64,000 bases of DNA, taken from positions 1,116,001-1,180,000 of the forward strand of contig NZ_AP022332.1 of the NCBI RefSeq assembly GCF_009936375.1, in the 5' to 3' direction. The translations under genes were made by a program, and so were the position numbers. The notes beneath the pieces are model-generated. The model ran no database searches. It saw nothing but the letters and a program-made list of their open reading frames with translations, and was not told the origin of the DNA. Positions 53,636-64,000 of this stretch are shown here, piece after piece; within the stretch, counting starts at the first letter, position 1, and every line of letters starts with the position of its first letter. Origin of the DNA: Methylosinus sp. C49. Lineage in GTDB: Bacteria; Pseudomonadota; Alphaproteobacteria; Rhizobiales; Beijerinckiaceae.

Positions 53636-53944
53636 TCAGCGGACGAATTTGACGATAGTGAAGATGGCGCCGATCAGCACGAGGTTGAAGCCGAACACCC
53701 AGCGCAGGATTTCTGTCTTGGACTGAGAGATTTCCAGCTTTAGCCGTCCTTCCACCTCGGCGAGGTCGCGCTTCAGCAATTCCATGTCGTGCCGAACATC
53801 CCCGACGTCCGCCTTTGTGGCCACGCTCTCGGAGAACGCCGTCTCCAACGCCTCGGCGGAGGCGCGCGCCTGCTCAGGCGAGAAGCCGCCGCGGGTGAGG
53901 CGATCGATATAGGCGAGGGGGTTGAAGAGCACTTGCGCCGACAT
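53636..53944 (-). CDS. DUF1640-like coiled-coil membrane-tethered protein
   Basis: The 102-residue product begins MSAQVLFNPLAYIDRLTRGG and has a central heptad-rich region (ELLKRDLAEVEGRLKLEIS then QSKTEILRW), followed by a C-terminal membrane helix (VFGFNLVLIGAIFTIVKFV). The arrangement is that of DUF1640 (CCDC90-like) proteins, whose bacterial role is not established. It lies upstream of yggS, which it precedes on the same strand by 13 bases, and is divergent from leuS. Confidence 0.75.
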   Translation of the reverse strand: MSAQVLFNPLAYIDRLTRGGFSPEQARASAEALETAFSESVATKADVGDVRHDMELLKRDLAEVEGRLKLEISQSKTEILRWVFGFNLVLIGAIFTIVKFVR

Positions 53945-54056
53945 GGCCCGGATATAGCACGCGCCCCGCTTCGCGGCGAGAGGCGCCTTTGACAAGCCCC
54001 GCCTCGCCCGGCATTACAGGCGAAACTCCACAATTCGATCAGGACCGCTCGGACCC

Positions 54057-56672
54057 ATGAGACCAGAACGCTACGACTTCGCCGCGGCCGAGCCCAAATG
54101 GCGAAAGATTTGGGACGAGCGGGAGGTTTTCACCTCCGGCGACGCGACGAAGCCGAAATATTACGTGCTCGAAATGTTCCCCTATCCCTCGGGGCGCATC
54201 CATGTCGGCCATGTGCGCAATTACTCCATGGGCGACGTCATCGCCCGCTACAAGCGCGCCAAGGGCTTCGACGTGCTGCATCCCATGGGCTGGGACGCTT
54301 TCGGCCTGCCGGCGGAGAACGCCGCCCAGCAGAGCGGCTCGCATCCGGCAACCTGGACCTACGCCAATATCGCGAGCATGCGGACGCAGCTCAAATCCAT
54401 GGGGCTCTCGCTCGACTGGTCGCGCGAGATCGCAACTTGCGATCCCGCCTATTACAAGCATCAGCAGAAGCTGTTCCTGGATTTCCTCGCCGGCGGTCTC
54501 GTCGATCGCAAGCAGTCCAAGGTCAATTGGGACCCGGTGGACATGACCGTGCTCGCCAATGAGCAGGTCGTCGACGGGCGCGGCTGGCGCTCCGGCGCGC
54601 TGGTGGAACAGCGCGAGCTGACGCAATGGTTCCTGCGCATCGGCAAATACGCCGATGATCTTCTCACCTCGCTCGACACGCTCGATCGCTGGCCCGAGAA
54701 GGTGCGGCTGATGCAGCGCAATTGGATCGGCCGCTCGGAAGGGCTGCTGGCGCGCTTCGCCATCGCCGGCGATCCGACGGGCGAGATCGAGGTCTTCACC
54801 ACGCGCCCGGACACTTTGTTCGGCGCGAAATTCGTCGCTCTGGCGCCCGACCATCCGGTCGCGCGCGCGGCGGCTTCGCGCGATCCGGCGCTCGCCGCCT
54901 TTGCGGAAGAGTGCCGCCATATCGGCACGTCGGTGGCGGCGATCGAGACGGCGGAGAAGAAAGGCTACGACACCGGCCTGCGCGTCGTTCACCCCTTCGA
55001 CCCATCCTGGACGCTGCCCGTCTATGTCGCCAATTTCATCCTGATGGATTACGGCACGGGCGCGATCTTCGGCTGCCCGGCGCATGACCAGCGCGATCTC
55101 GATTTCGCCAATGCTTACGGCCTCGGCGCGACGCCGGTCGTCTGCCCGGAGGGCGTCGATCCTGCGACTCTCATCATTGGCGAGACCGCTTTCGACGGCG
55201 AGGGCCGGCTCGTCAATTCGCGCTTTCTCGACGGGCTCACCGTCGCCGAGGCGAAGGAGGAGGTGGCCAAGCGCCTCGAGACCGCGCAGCTGCACGGCCG
55301 TCCGCAGGGCGAGCGCAAGATCAATTACAAGCTGCGCGATTGGGGCATTTCGCGGCAGCGCTATTGGGGCTGCCCGATCCCCATCATCCACTGCCCGGAT
55401 TGCGGCGTGGTGCCCGTGCCGGACGCCGATCTTCCCGTGAAGCTGCCGGAGGATGTGACCTTCGACCGGCCGGGCAATCCGCTCGACCATCATCCGACCT
55501 GGAAGAATGTCGCCTGTCCGAAATGCGGAGCCGCGGCGCGGCGCGAAACCGACACGATGGACACTTTCGTCGATTCGTCCTGGTATTACGCGCGCTTCAC
55601 CGATCCGCACAATGAGAAGGCGCCCGCCGCGCCGGAGCAGCTCGCGCGCTGGCTGCCGGTGGATCAGTATATAGGCGGGATCGAGCACGCGATTCTGCAT
55701 CTGCTCTATTCGCGCTTCTTCTCGCGCGCCATTCGCGACACTGGCCATGGCGGCGTCGCCGAGCCTTTCGCCGGCCTCTTCACTCAGGGCATGGTGGTGC
55801 ATGAGACCTATCGCGCCGCCTCCGGCAAATGGATCGCGCCCGGCGAGCTGCGTTTCGAGACCGGCGACAAGGGCCGCCGCGCTTTCCTTATCGAGGGGGG
55901 CGAGGAGGTCGTGATCGGCGCGATCGAGAAAATGTCCAAGTCGAAGCGCAACACGGTCGATCCAGACGACATTATCGCCAGCTATGGCGCCGACACGGCG
56001 CGTCTCTTCGTGCTCTCCGATTCGCCGCCCGACCGCGATGTCGTGTGGACGGAGGAGGGCGTGCAGGGCGCTTGGCGCTTCGTGCAGCGCATCTATCGTC
56101 TGGCCGGCGAGCTCGCCAATGTCGCGGCGCCCGTCGGCGCCAGCGCGCCGGCCGAGTTCGGCGCGGCGGCGCTCGATGTGCGCAAGGCGACGCATCGCAC
56201 CATCGCCGCCGTCGGCGACAATATCGAGCGTCTGCGCTTCAACACGGCGATCGCCCGCATTCGCGAATACGCCAATGAGCTGACCGCCGCGCTCGACAAG
56301 GTGGAGACGGTTCCTGTCTCCGCCGATCTCGCCTTCGCCTTCCGCGAGGCGGCGGATGTGTTCGTGCAGCTGCTCGCGCCGATGACGCCGCATGTGGCGG
56401 AAGAATGCTGGAGCGATCTCGGCCATTCCGAGATCGTCTCGCTGGCGCCCTGGCCTGAGGCCGATCCTACTCTCGTCGCGCAGGACATGATAAGCTTGCC
56501 GGTGCAGGTGAACGGCAAGAAGCGCGCGGAGATTCTCGTGGCCCATGACGCCGATGAGGCGACGATCCGCGAGGAGGCGCTGACGCAGGAGGCCGTGCTG
56601 CGCGCCATGGAAGGCAAGCCGTTGAAGAAATTCATTCTCGTTCCCAAGAGGATCGTCAATGTGGTCGTTTGA
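54057..56672 (+). CDS. leuS: Leucyl-tRNA synthetase
   Basis: The 871-residue class I synthetase charges tRNA-Leu. The HIGH-type motif is [16 protein letters not shown], the editing (CP1) domain lies at about 220-420 with [31 protein letters not shown] is the Leu-specific segment, and KMSKS is in [16 protein letters not shown]. The C-terminal ValS/LeuS anticodon domain is complete. It overlaps lptE by 14 bases, giving the standard leuS-lptE-holA order. Confidence 0.98.
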   Translation: MRPERYDFAAAEPKWRKIWDEREVFTSGDATKPKYYVLEMFPYPSGRIHVGHVRNYSMGDVIARYKRAKGFDVLHPMGWDAFGLPAENAAQQSGSHPATWTYANIASMRTQLKSMGLSLDWSREIATCDPAYYKHQQKLFLDFLAGGLVDRKQSKVNWDPVDMTVLANEQVVDGRGWRSGALVEQRELTQWFLRIGKYADDLLTSLDTLDRWPEKVRLMQRNWIGRSEGLLARFAIAGDPTGEIEVFTTRPDTLFGAKFVALAPDHPVARAAASRDPALAAFAEECRHIGTSVAAIETAEKKGYDTGLRVVHPFDPSWTLPVYVANFILMDYGTGAIFGCPAHDQRDLDFANAYGLGATPVVCPEGVDPATLIIGETAFDGEGRLVNSRFLDGLTVAEAKEEVAKRLETAQLHGRPQGERKINYKLRDWGISRQRYWGCPIPIIHCPDCGVVPVPDADLPVKLPEDVTFDRPGNPLDHHPTWKNVACPKCGAAARRETDTMDTFVDSSWYYARFTDPHNEKAPAAPEQLARWLPVDQYIGGIEHAILHLLYSRFFSRAIRDTGHGGVAEPFAGLFTQGMVVHETYRAASGKWIAPGELRFETGDKGRRAFLIEGGEEVVIGAIEKMSKSKRNTVDPDDIIASYGADTARLFVLSDSPPDRDVVWTEEGVQGAWRFVQRIYRLAGELANVAAPVGASAPAEFGAAALDVRKATHRTIAAVGDNIERLRFNTAIARIREYANELTAALDKVETVPVSADLAFAFREAADVFVQLLAPMTPHVAEECWSDLGHSEIVSLAPWPEADPTLVAQDMISLPVQVNGKKRAEILVAHDADEATIREEALTQEAVLRAMEGKPLKKFILVPKRIVNVVV

Positions 56673-57333
56673 ACGGCGGCGCGCGCTCCTGTCCGCGGCC
56701 TCGGGCGAAAAGGCGCTTCCACCTCCCCCTGGAGGGGGGAGGTCGATCGCCGCAGGCGAGCGGGAGGGGGTGACGCCCGAGTCTCGGGAGCGACCCCACC
56801 CCGGACCGCTTCGCGGTCCGACCCTCCCCCTGAAGGGGAGGGTGAGCTACGCCCTTGTCGCCATCGCCGCTCTGGCGCTCTCGGCCTGCACGGTGCAGCC
56901 GCTCTATGGCCCCATCGGAACCGACGCGCCGCTGGCGGCGGAGCTGCAGGCGGTCGCGGTCGATCCTATCCCCGACCGCATCGGCCATTACGTCCGCAAC
57001 GAGCTGATCTTCGCCCTGAACGGCACAGGCTCGGACGTGCCGCCGCGCTATCGGCTGATGGTCGAGCTGAAGGAGCGCGTGCAGACGCCGATTCTCGATA
57101 CGGTCACAGGCCGCGCGACATCGGCGACGGTGATCGTCGACGCCGAATACAAGCTCATCAATATCGCCGATGAGCAGGTCATCACCAAAGGCGTCGCTTT
57201 CGGCGTCGCCAGCTATGATCGTTTCAGCAATCGTCTCGCCAATGTGCGCGCCGCGCGCGACGGCGAGATTCGCGACGCCAAGGTCATCTCCGATATGATC
57301 CGCACGCGGGTGTCGACGGCTTTGGCGAAATGA
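56659..57333 (+). CDS. lptE: LPS-assembly lipoprotein LptE with interrupted signal peptide
   Basis: LptE plugs LptD in the outer membrane. The ATG at 56659 overlaps leuS and encodes [14 protein letters not shown], a normal signal-peptide n-region. About 48 codons of Pro/Gly/Arg-rich sequence from a palindromic element then interrupt, before the hydrophobic core and lipobox ([13 protein letters not shown], Cys at residue 76) and the mature LptE domain ([36 protein letters not shown]). An in-frame GTG at 56842 directly after AGGGGAGG would restore a short lipoprotein signal of 16 residues. Total length from the first ATG is 224 residues. Confidence 0.88.
   Translation: MWSFERRRALLSAASGEKALPPPPGGGRSIAAGEREGVTPESRERPHPGPLRGPTLPLKGRVSYALVAIAALALSACTVQPLYGPIGTDAPLAAELQAVAVDPIPDRIGHYVRNELIFALNGTGSDVPPRYRLMVELKERVQTPILDTVTGRATSATVIVDAEYKLINIADEQVITKGVAFGVASYDRFSNRLANVRAARDGEIRDAKVISDMIRTRVSTALAK
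56719..56843. repeat. Composite palindromic element inserted in the lptE signal peptide
   Basis: The segment contains four consecutive hairpins: CCTCCCCC...GGGGGAGG, CCCGAG-T-CTCGGG, GGACCGC-TTC-GCGGTCC and ACCCTCCCC-CTGAA-GGGGAGGGT. This resembles paired REP/BIME-like intergenic elements, yet here it remains open in the lptE frame. Its last arm lies where a ribosome-binding site for the GTG at 56842 is needed. Confidence 0.8.
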
Positions 57334-57335
57334 GA

Positions 57336-57367
57336 GCGAATAACGAGTAGAGCTGCTCGCTATTCGC
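57336..57367. repeat. Short relative of the ilvB-ilvN palindrome, between lptE and holA
   Basis: GCGAATAACGAG (57336-57347) and CTCGCTATTCGC (57356-57367) pair at 11 of 12 positions around an 8-base loop. The words GCGAATA, GAGTAG and AGCTGCTC match the element at 19804-19866. Both copies sit in the short gap between two cotranscribed genes. Confidence 0.75.
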
Positions 57368-57383
57368 CGTTACCCGAGCGCCC

Positions 57384-58412
57384 ATGACCGCCATCAAGAC
57401 CCGCGACGCCGAGCGCTTCGTGAAGGCGCCGCCGGCCAATATCTTCATGTTCCTGCTCCACGGCGCCGACGCCGGCCTCGTGCGCGAGCGCGCGCTCGCC
57501 ATTGTCGCGCAGCGCGTCGACGATCGGCATGATCCGTTTCAATGCGTGGAGATGAGCGGCGACGCGGTGGCCGCCGATCCTTTGTCGCTGCTCGACGAGG
57601 CCAACACGATTCCGCTGTTCGGCGGCAGGCGCGCGATCATCGTCGAGACGGGCGGCAAATCCATTCTCTCGCCGCTCGAGCAATTGCTCGCCGCGCCGCC
57701 GGTGGATTGCGCCATAGTGCTCACGGCCGGCGCGCTGAAGCGGGATGCGCCGCTGCGCAAGCTGATCGAGCCGTCCAAGATCGCCGCCGCCGTCGAATGC
57801 AATCCAGACGATGAGCAGGATCTGCATGCGCTGATCGACAACAGCCTGCGCGAGGCGGGCTTTTCCGTCACGCCGGAAGCGCGGCTGCTGTTGCAGGCGG
57901 CGCTCGGAGAGGATCGCCGCATGAGCCGTTCCGAGCTCGCCAAGCTGATGCTCTATAAGCATGGCGCACGCGCGATCGAGGCCGGCGATGTCGAGGATAT
58001 TGTCGCGCACGCCTCCAATATCGCCTCCGATCGCCTGGTGCTGGACGCTTTCTCGGGGCAGGCCGACGCCGCGGGCGAAGCCTTCGACAGAGCGGTCGCC
58101 GGCGGCGGCGACGCCGGGCAGCTATTGAACGGCGCGCTGCGTTACGCCATGGCGCTGCATCGCGCGCGGCTCACTGTGGATCGCGAGGGGCGGCCGGATT
58201 TCGGCATCACGATCTTGATGCGCAGCGGCTTCGGCTTCTCGCAGCGGCCGCAGCTCGAGCAGCATTTGCGCATCTGGTCCGCGGCGAAAGTGGCGGCGAT
58301 GCTGCCGGCCTTGCGCGACGCAAATCATCGCGCCCGCGCCAATGCCGCTTTGGCGGAGATGGAGGCGGGACGCGCGCTGCTGCGCATAGCCAGTCAGGCC
58401 GCGCGGCGCTGA
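57384..58412 (+). CDS. holA: DNA polymerase III subunit delta
   Basis: The 342-residue delta subunit opens the beta sliding clamp as part of the clamp loader. It has the HolA N-terminal pattern (NIFMFLLHGADAGLVRERAL) and the later LLLQAALGEDRRMSRSELAK and DAFSGQADAAGEAFDRAV segments; as in the family, its AAA+ fold lacks a functional Walker A. It ends a leuS-lptE-holA run and is convergent with pntB. Confidence 0.93.
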   Translation: MTAIKTRDAERFVKAPPANIFMFLLHGADAGLVRERALAIVAQRVDDRHDPFQCVEMSGDAVAADPLSLLDEANTIPLFGGRRAIIVETGGKSILSPLEQLLAAPPVDCAIVLTAGALKRDAPLRKLIEPSKIAAAVECNPDDEQDLHALIDNSLREAGFSVTPEARLLLQAALGEDRRMSRSELAKLMLYKHGARAIEAGDVEDIVAHASNIASDRLVLDAFSGQADAAGEAFDRAVAGGGDAGQLLNGALRYAMALHRARLTVDREGRPDFGITILMRSGFGFSQRPQLEQHLRIWSAAKVAAMLPALRDANHRARANAALAEMEAGRALLRIASQAARR

Positions 58413-58541
58413 GCGCCCCCTCCCGCACGCTCCCCCGCTTGCGCGGGAGAGGGAAAGCGGCGGGCGTTGCGCGAAACGCCGTTGAAGCGCGGCGTCTGCT
58501 CCCTCTCCCGCGAAGCGGGGGAGGGTTGGGGAGGGGCCGCC
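58413..58541. repeat. Inverted pair of palindromic (REP-like) elements between holA and pntB
   Basis: The whole 129-base gap between converging genes holds two oppositely oriented copies: 58419-58463 (CTCCCCCGCTTGCGCGGGAG) and 58501-58537 (CCCTCTCCCGC-GAA-GCGGGGGAGGG). The second is nearly identical to the copy embedded in addA. The pair may serve as a bidirectional transcription end structure. Confidence 0.85.
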
Positions 58542-59939
58542 TCAATGCGCGAGCGCTTTGACAATCTGCTCCACAGTCTTCTTCGCGTCGCCGAACAGCA
58601 TCATCGTGTTGGGACGGAAGAACAGCTCATTCTCGACGCCGGCATAGCCGGAGCCCATGCCGCGCTTCAAAAACAGAACCGTCTTCGCCTTCTCGACGTC
58701 GAGGATCGGCATTCCATAGATCGGCGATTGCGGATCGGTCTTGGCGGAAGGATTGGTCACGTCATTGGCGCCGATGACGAAGGCGACGTCGGCCTGGGCG
58801 AACTCCGAATTTATGTCCTCGAGCTCGAAGACCTCGTCGTAAGGAACATTGGCCTCGGCGAGCAGCACATTCATATGGCCGGGCATGCGGCCGGCGACCG
58901 GATGAATGGCGTATTTCACCTCGACGCCTTCCTTTTTCAGAAGGTCCGCCATCTCGCGCAGCGCGTGCTGCGCCTGCGCCACAGCCATGCCATAGCCCGG
59001 CACGATGATGATCTTGCCGGCGTTCTGCATGATGTAAGCGGCGTCCTCCGCCGAGCCCTGCTTGACCGGGCGCTTCTCCACCGCGCCCGCCGCCGCCGCG
59101 GTCTCGCCGCCGAAGCCGCCGAGAATGACCGAGACGAAGGAGCGGTTCATCCCCTTGCACATTATGTAGGAGAGGATCGCGCCCGAGGAGCCGACCAGCG
59201 CGCCGGTGATGATGAGCGCGAGATTGCCGAGCGTGAAGCCTATGCCCGCCGCCGCCCAGCCCGAATAGGAGTTGAGCATGGACACGACGACCGGCATATC
59301 GGCGCCGCCGATCGGAATGATGAGCGTCACGCCGAGCGCGAGCGAGACGAGAATGATGAGAAACAGCCAGAAGCCGCTCTCCGTCGTCGCGAACAGGACG
59401 ATGAAGCCGAGAAGCGCGAGGCCGAGCAGAATATTGATCGTGTGGCGCTCGGCGAGCAGGATCGGTTTGCCGCTCATCTTCTCGGCGAGCTTCATATAAG
59501 CGATGATCGAGCCGGAGAATGTGATCGCGCCGATCGCCGCGCCGAGCGACATTTCGAAGAGGCTTCCGCCTTCGATGTGGCCGGGCGCGCCTATGCCGAA
59601 AGCCTGCGGCGCATTGAACGCAGCGCCCGCTACGAGAACTGCGGCGAGGCCGACGAAGGAATGGAACAAGGCGACGAGCTGCGGCATTTCCGTCATCAGC
59701 ACGGTGCGCGCCTGCCACGCCCCGATTCCGCCGCCAATGGCGACGCCCGACAACATGAACAAAATTCCGCTGAAGCTCGGCGCGCGCAGCAGCAACGTCG
59801 TCGCCACGGCGACGCCCATGCCGATCATGCCGTAGAGATTGCCCTGTCGCGACGTCGCCGGCGAGGACAGGCCGCGCAGCGCCAGAATGAACAAAATTCC
59901 GGCGGCGAGATAGAGAAGGACCGCGAGATTGCCGCTCAT
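58542..59939 (-). CDS. pntB: NAD(P) transhydrogenase subunit beta
   Basis: The 465-residue subunit carries the rest of the proton channel (about nine helices in residues 1-260) and the C-terminal NADP(H)-binding domain III, with VPGYGMAVAQAQHALREMAD and a region ending AGVENELFFRPNTMMLFGDA. The enzyme uses the proton-motive force to make NADPH. It is last in a cox4-pntAA-pntAB-pntB operon. Confidence 0.96.
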   Translation of the reverse strand: MSGNLAVLLYLAAGILFILALRGLSSPATSRQGNLYGMIGMGVAVATTLLLRAPSFSGILFMLSGVAIGGGIGAWQARTVLMTEMPQLVALFHSFVGLAAVLVAGAAFNAPQAFGIGAPGHIEGGSLFEMSLGAAIGAITFSGSIIAYMKLAEKMSGKPILLAERHTINILLGLALLGFIVLFATTESGFWLFLIILVSLALGVTLIIPIGGADMPVVVSMLNSYSGWAAAGIGFTLGNLALIITGALVGSSGAILSYIMCKGMNRSFVSVILGGFGGETAAAAGAVEKRPVKQGSAEDAAYIMQNAGKIIIVPGYGMAVAQAQHALREMADLLKKEGVEVKYAIHPVAGRMPGHMNVLLAEANVPYDEVFELEDINSEFAQADVAFVIGANDVTNPSAKTDPQSPIYGMPILDVEKAKTVLFLKRGMGSGYAGVENELFFRPNTMMLFGDAKKTVEQIVKALAH

Positions 59940-59942
59940 GGC

Positions 59943-60392
59943 TCAGCCCTTCTTCTTGTACATCGACAGCATACGTTCGGTGACCATGAAGCCGCCGAAA
60001 ATATTCACGCTGACGAGGCCGAGCGCGACGAAGCCGAACCATTGCGCCCACCACGCGCCGCCGCTGGCGTCGGCCTTTGGGTCGACACCGACCGCGAGCA
60101 GCGCGCCGACGACGATGACCGAGGAGATGGCGTTGGTGACGGACATCAGCGGCGTGTGCAGCGCCGGCGTCACCGACCAGACGACATAATAGCCGACGAA
60201 AACCGCCAGAGCGAAAATCGCGAGGCGGAAGACGACCGGATCGACGCCGCCGGTGAGGCCGTGCGAGGAGGCCGCCGCCGCCACTTGCGCCAGCTGATCG
60301 GAATAGGCTTGCGCCTGATCGGCGAGCTGGCGCGTCGCCTCGGCTGCGCGGCGGGCCGTTTCGAGCATTTGCTGAGTCGTGTCGGATGCCAT
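59943..60392 (-). CDS. pntAB: NAD(P) transhydrogenase subunit alpha part 2
   Basis: The 149-residue subunit has an N-terminal coiled helix ([20 protein letters not shown]) and about four membrane helices ([58 protein letters not shown]). Splitting of the alpha subunit into two genes is typical of alphaproteobacteria such as Rhodospirillum. The stop lies three bases before pntB starts. Confidence 0.95.
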   Translation of the reverse strand: MASDTTQQMLETARRAAEATRQLADQAQAYSDQLAQVAAAASSHGLTGGVDPVVFRLAIFALAVFVGYYVVWSVTPALHTPLMSVTNAISSVIVVGALLAVGVDPKADASGGAWWAQWFGFVALGLVSVNIFGGFMVTERMLSMYKKKG

Positions 60393-60437
60393 GTGCCAAC
60401 GCCCTTTCTTCGCGCGGCCCTCGCGGGGCCGGCGCGA

Positions 60438-61568
60438 TCAAGCCGCAAATCGCGAATCGATGACGGCGCCGTCGCGGGTGAGGGCCGTCGCCTTCACCAA
60501 TTCGTCGTTCCAATCGATGGTCAGAGTCTTCGTCTCTTTGGAGACAAGAGTCTCGACGAAGGCGAACAGGTTTTTTGCGTAGAGGCTCGAGGCTGTCGCC
60601 GGAAGGCGGCCGGCGAGATTGACTGCGCCTATGATCTTCACGCCATTGTCGACGATCGTCTCGCCCGGCTTGGTCAGCTCGCAATTGCCGCCGCGCTCGG
60701 CGGCGAGATCGATGATGACCGAGCCCGCGCGCATCGATCGCGCCGCCGTCGCCGAAATGAGTCTCGGAGCCGGCCGGCCGGGGATCAGCGCCGTGGTGAC
60801 GATGATATCCTGCTTGGCGATATGCGCGGCGACCAGCTCCGCCTGCGCGGCTTGGTATTCCGGCGACATTTCCTTGGCGTAGCCGCCGGAAGTCTCGGCT
60901 TGGCGGAATTCGTCATTCTCGACCGCGATGAATTTTGCGCCGAGCGATTCCACCTGCTCCTTGGTGGCGGGCCGCACATCGGTCGCCGAGACGATGCCGC
61001 CGAGCCGGCGCGCCGTGGCGATCGCCTGCAGGCCGGCGACGCCGACGCCCATGATGAAGATTTTGGCGGCCGGGACCGTGCCCGCCGCCGTCATCATCAT
61101 CGGAATGGCGCGGCTATATTCCGCCGCGGCGTCGATGACGGCGCGATAGCCGGCGATATTCGCCTGGGAGGAGAGAACGTCCATGACCTGCGCGCGGGTG
61201 ATGCGCGGCATGAATTCCATGGCGAAGAGCGTCGCGCCGGTCTGGGCGAGGGCGGCGAGCTCCTTCTCATGTCCGAAAGGATCGGCGATGGCGACGATTG
61301 CAGCGCCGCGCGCTATGCCGGAGAGCTCTTCCGGCGCCGGTCGGCGCACGCGCAGCACCACCTCGGCGTTGTCGGAGGCGGCCGCGGCGCTCGGCGCTAT
61401 CGCGGCGCCGGCGGCGGCGTAATCGCCGTCCGAGAAGCCGGATAGGGTTCCGGCGCCCGACTGGACCACGACTTCCGCGCCGAGGTTCTCGAGCTTCTTT
61501 ACGGTTTCCGGCGTTGCGGCGACGCGCGTCTCGGTCTTGTCAGTCTCGGCTTGAACAGCAATGCGCAT
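60438..61568 (-). CDS. pntAA: NAD(P) transhydrogenase subunit alpha part 1
   Basis: The 376-residue soluble subunit is the NAD(H)-binding domain I, related to alanine dehydrogenase. It shows MRIAVQAETDKTETRVAATP, RITRAQVMDVLSSQANIAGY with the catalytic Gln, and the Rossmann-type VGVAGLQAIATARRLGGIVS. It hands hydride to domain III of PntB across the membrane assembly. It lies 45 bases upstream of pntAB. Confidence 0.96.
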   Translation of the reverse strand: MRIAVQAETDKTETRVAATPETVKKLENLGAEVVVQSGAGTLSGFSDGDYAAAGAAIAPSAAAASDNAEVVLRVRRPAPEELSGIARGAAIVAIADPFGHEKELAALAQTGATLFAMEFMPRITRAQVMDVLSSQANIAGYRAVIDAAAEYSRAIPMMMTAAGTVPAAKIFIMGVGVAGLQAIATARRLGGIVSATDVRPATKEQVESLGAKFIAVENDEFRQAETSGGYAKEMSPEYQAAQAELVAAHIAKQDIIVTTALIPGRPAPRLISATAARSMRAGSVIIDLAAERGGNCELTKPGETIVDNGVKIIGAVNLAGRLPATASSLYAKNLFAFVETLVSKETKTLTIDWNDELVKATALTRDGAVIDSRFAA

Positions 61569-61692
61569 TGACGAAACTCCATTTTGCGGAGAATCGGTTT
61601 CGCGTGGCCGGATGGCCGCGCGGTTCGCATTCGGTCAGAAACTGTAGAGGGAACCCGTGGAGCGGCGCGTCGGCGATCGACGCGTCGGGGCG

Positions 61693-61833
61693 TCAGCGCG
61701 CGAGGAAGAAATACATCAGCGCCAGGGTCACGACGCTGGCCGCCGTTCCCACCTTCAGCAGCGTCAGAAAGCCGTTATAGGTGGCGAGATGCTCCGCAAT
61801 GTCTGACGAAGCCTCGTGATGATGGTCGGCCAT
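61693..61833 (-). CDS. aa3-type cytochrome c oxidase subunit IV
   Basis: The 46-residue protein starts MADHHHEASSDIAEHLATYN and ends with one transmembrane helix (VGTAASVVTLALMYFFLAR). This is the bacterial aa3 subunit IV pattern, a single-helix accessory subunit of cytochrome c oxidase in alphaproteobacteria. GGAGAGG precedes the ATG at 61833. It is upstream of pntAA on the same strand, as in many Rhizobiales. Confidence 0.82.
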   Translation of the reverse strand: MADHHHEASSDIAEHLATYNGFLTLLKVGTAASVVTLALMYFFLAR

Positions 61834-61954
61834 TCCTCTCCCCTCGCGCTCTTGCGTTTCGGCTCGCCCATCGAGGGGCGAAGCGGTGTGATGCTAGACG
61901 AGCGCGCTCGATCCTGCAATGTCGCAATCGTCGCGGTTCTGTCCCCGCGCTCGA

Positions 61955-61984
61955 CAAAAAAAGCCCCGGATTGCTCCGGGGCTT
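61955..61984 (-). terminator. Intrinsic terminator of groES-groEL
   Basis: On the minus strand, AAGCCCCGG-AGCAAT-CCGGGGCTT is followed by a run of T residues. It begins 26 bases after the groEL stop and is the strongest intrinsic terminator in the window. Confidence 0.93.
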
Positions 61985-62009
61985 CTTCGTTTCCTGTCTC
62001 GGACGGAGA

Positions 62010-63686
<1,677 letters not shown>

Positions 63687-63694
63687 CTAGCGGC

Positions 63695-63982
63695 TCAGGC
63701 GATCACGCCCAGAATGTCGCTTTCCTTCATGATGAGGAGATCTTCCCCGTCGATCTTGACCTCGGTGCCGGACCATTTGCCGAACAGCACGCGGTCGCCT
63801 TCCTTCACATCGAGAGCGACGAGCTTGCCGCTCTCGTCGCGGGCGCCCGGGCCGACGGCGATGATCTTGCCCTCGGCGGGCTTCTCTTTCGCGGTGTCGG
63901 GAATGATGATGCCGCCTTTGGTCTTGTCTTCGCCTTCGAGGCGCTTGACCACGACGCGGTCGTGGAGGGGACGGAACGCCAT
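63695..63982 (-). CDS. groES: 10-kDa co-chaperonin GroES
   Basis: The 95-residue lid of the GroEL cage has [20 protein letters not shown], the mobile loop ([20 protein letters not shown]) and a C-terminal [21 protein letters not shown] precedes the ATG. Only 18 bases lie upstream in the window, so a CIRCE or sigma-32 site cannot be judged. Confidence 0.98.
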   Translation of the reverse strand: MAFRPLHDRVVVKRLEGEDKTKGGIIIPDTAKEKPAEGKIIAVGPGARDESGKLVALDVKEGDRVLFGKWSGTEVKIDGEDLLIMKESDILGVIA

Positions 63983-64000
63983 TTCGTCTTCCTTCGTTGC

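Noticed and set aside
54039-56546. An 835-codon open frame on the minus strand opposite leuS
   Set aside because: It is the shadow of leuS in a GC-rich genome, with biased composition and no motif.
58467-61445. A 992-codon open frame on the plus strand opposite pntB-pntAB-pntAA
   Set aside because: It is antisense to three well-conserved transhydrogenase genes, is rich in Arg, His, Asp and Glu as expected for the complement of high-GC genes, and has no recognisable domain.

Overview
The window is GC-rich chromosomal DNA from an alphaproteobacterium, most likely of the order Hyphomicrobiales (Rhizobiales). Several conserved neighbourhoods support this: a divergent irr / fabA-fabB-fabI block, an addA/addB pair instead of RecBCD, a FixL/FixJ-like two-component pair, a three-gene proton-translocating transhydrogenase preceded by a tiny aa3-oxidase subunit IV gene, a DUF2778 (Tlde1-like) periplasmic protein, and a yggS / leuS-lptE-holA block. 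Genus cannot be fixed from the sequence alone.

Layout. 1-4.6 kb: an iron-sulfur oxidoreductase cut by the window edge, two SAM methyltransferases, an EI24 membrane protein and an NDUFA9-like reductase. 4.7-6.7 kb: tRNA-Leu(CAG) with a beta-helix secreted protein starting 15 bases after it. 6.8-11.2 kb: DUF2939 protein, POT transporter, queF, kdsA, DUF2778 protein. 11.5-15.3 kb: a GAF-Fis activator and an AldB-type aldehyde dehydrogenase, separated by an AT-rich two-gene membrane cassette of unknown function. 15.4-17.7 kb: a frameshifted hicA with intact hicB, small secreted or membrane proteins, a PhnA-domain protein and a UPF0114 protein. 17.8-21.7 kb: ilvB-ilvN and ilvC, headed by a leader peptide with consecutive Ile-Leu-Leu-Val codons and an attenuator-like terminator. 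21.8-28.4 kb: paired NTF2-like proteins, PhzF and Nudix proteins, a fused shikimate kinase/dehydroquinate synthase, a CorC-type protein and a TPR protein.

28.5-40.1 kb holds the AddAB recombination nuclease. addB and addA, normally adjacent, are split by about 5 kb of accessory DNA: an MHS-family transporter, vapBC and higBA toxin-antitoxin pairs, a MerR protein with an unusual C-terminal half, and four copies of a roughly 90-base dispersed repeat. 40.3-45.4 kb: FixLJ-like pair, fatty-acid synthesis genes, irr. 45.5-54 kb: mixed housekeeping and envelope genes (D-glycerate dehydrogenase, META-domain protein, AAA ATPase, DUF3422 protein, Gly/Tyr/His-rich protein, a response regulator with a degenerate receiver, YkuD transpeptidase, YggS). 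54-64 kb: leuS-lptE-holA, the transhydrogenase operon and groES-groEL.

The most notable signals are (i) the two-gene membrane cassette inside the regulator-aldehyde dehydrogenase locus, (ii) palindromic intergenic repeats that have entered coding sequences in frame (addA and the signal peptide of lptE, where the repeat supplies a new ribosome-binding site and GTG start), (iii) the repeat-rich toxin-antitoxin island splitting addAB, including a higBA promoter that predicts a leaderless mRNA, and (iv) the ilv leader-peptide attenuator.
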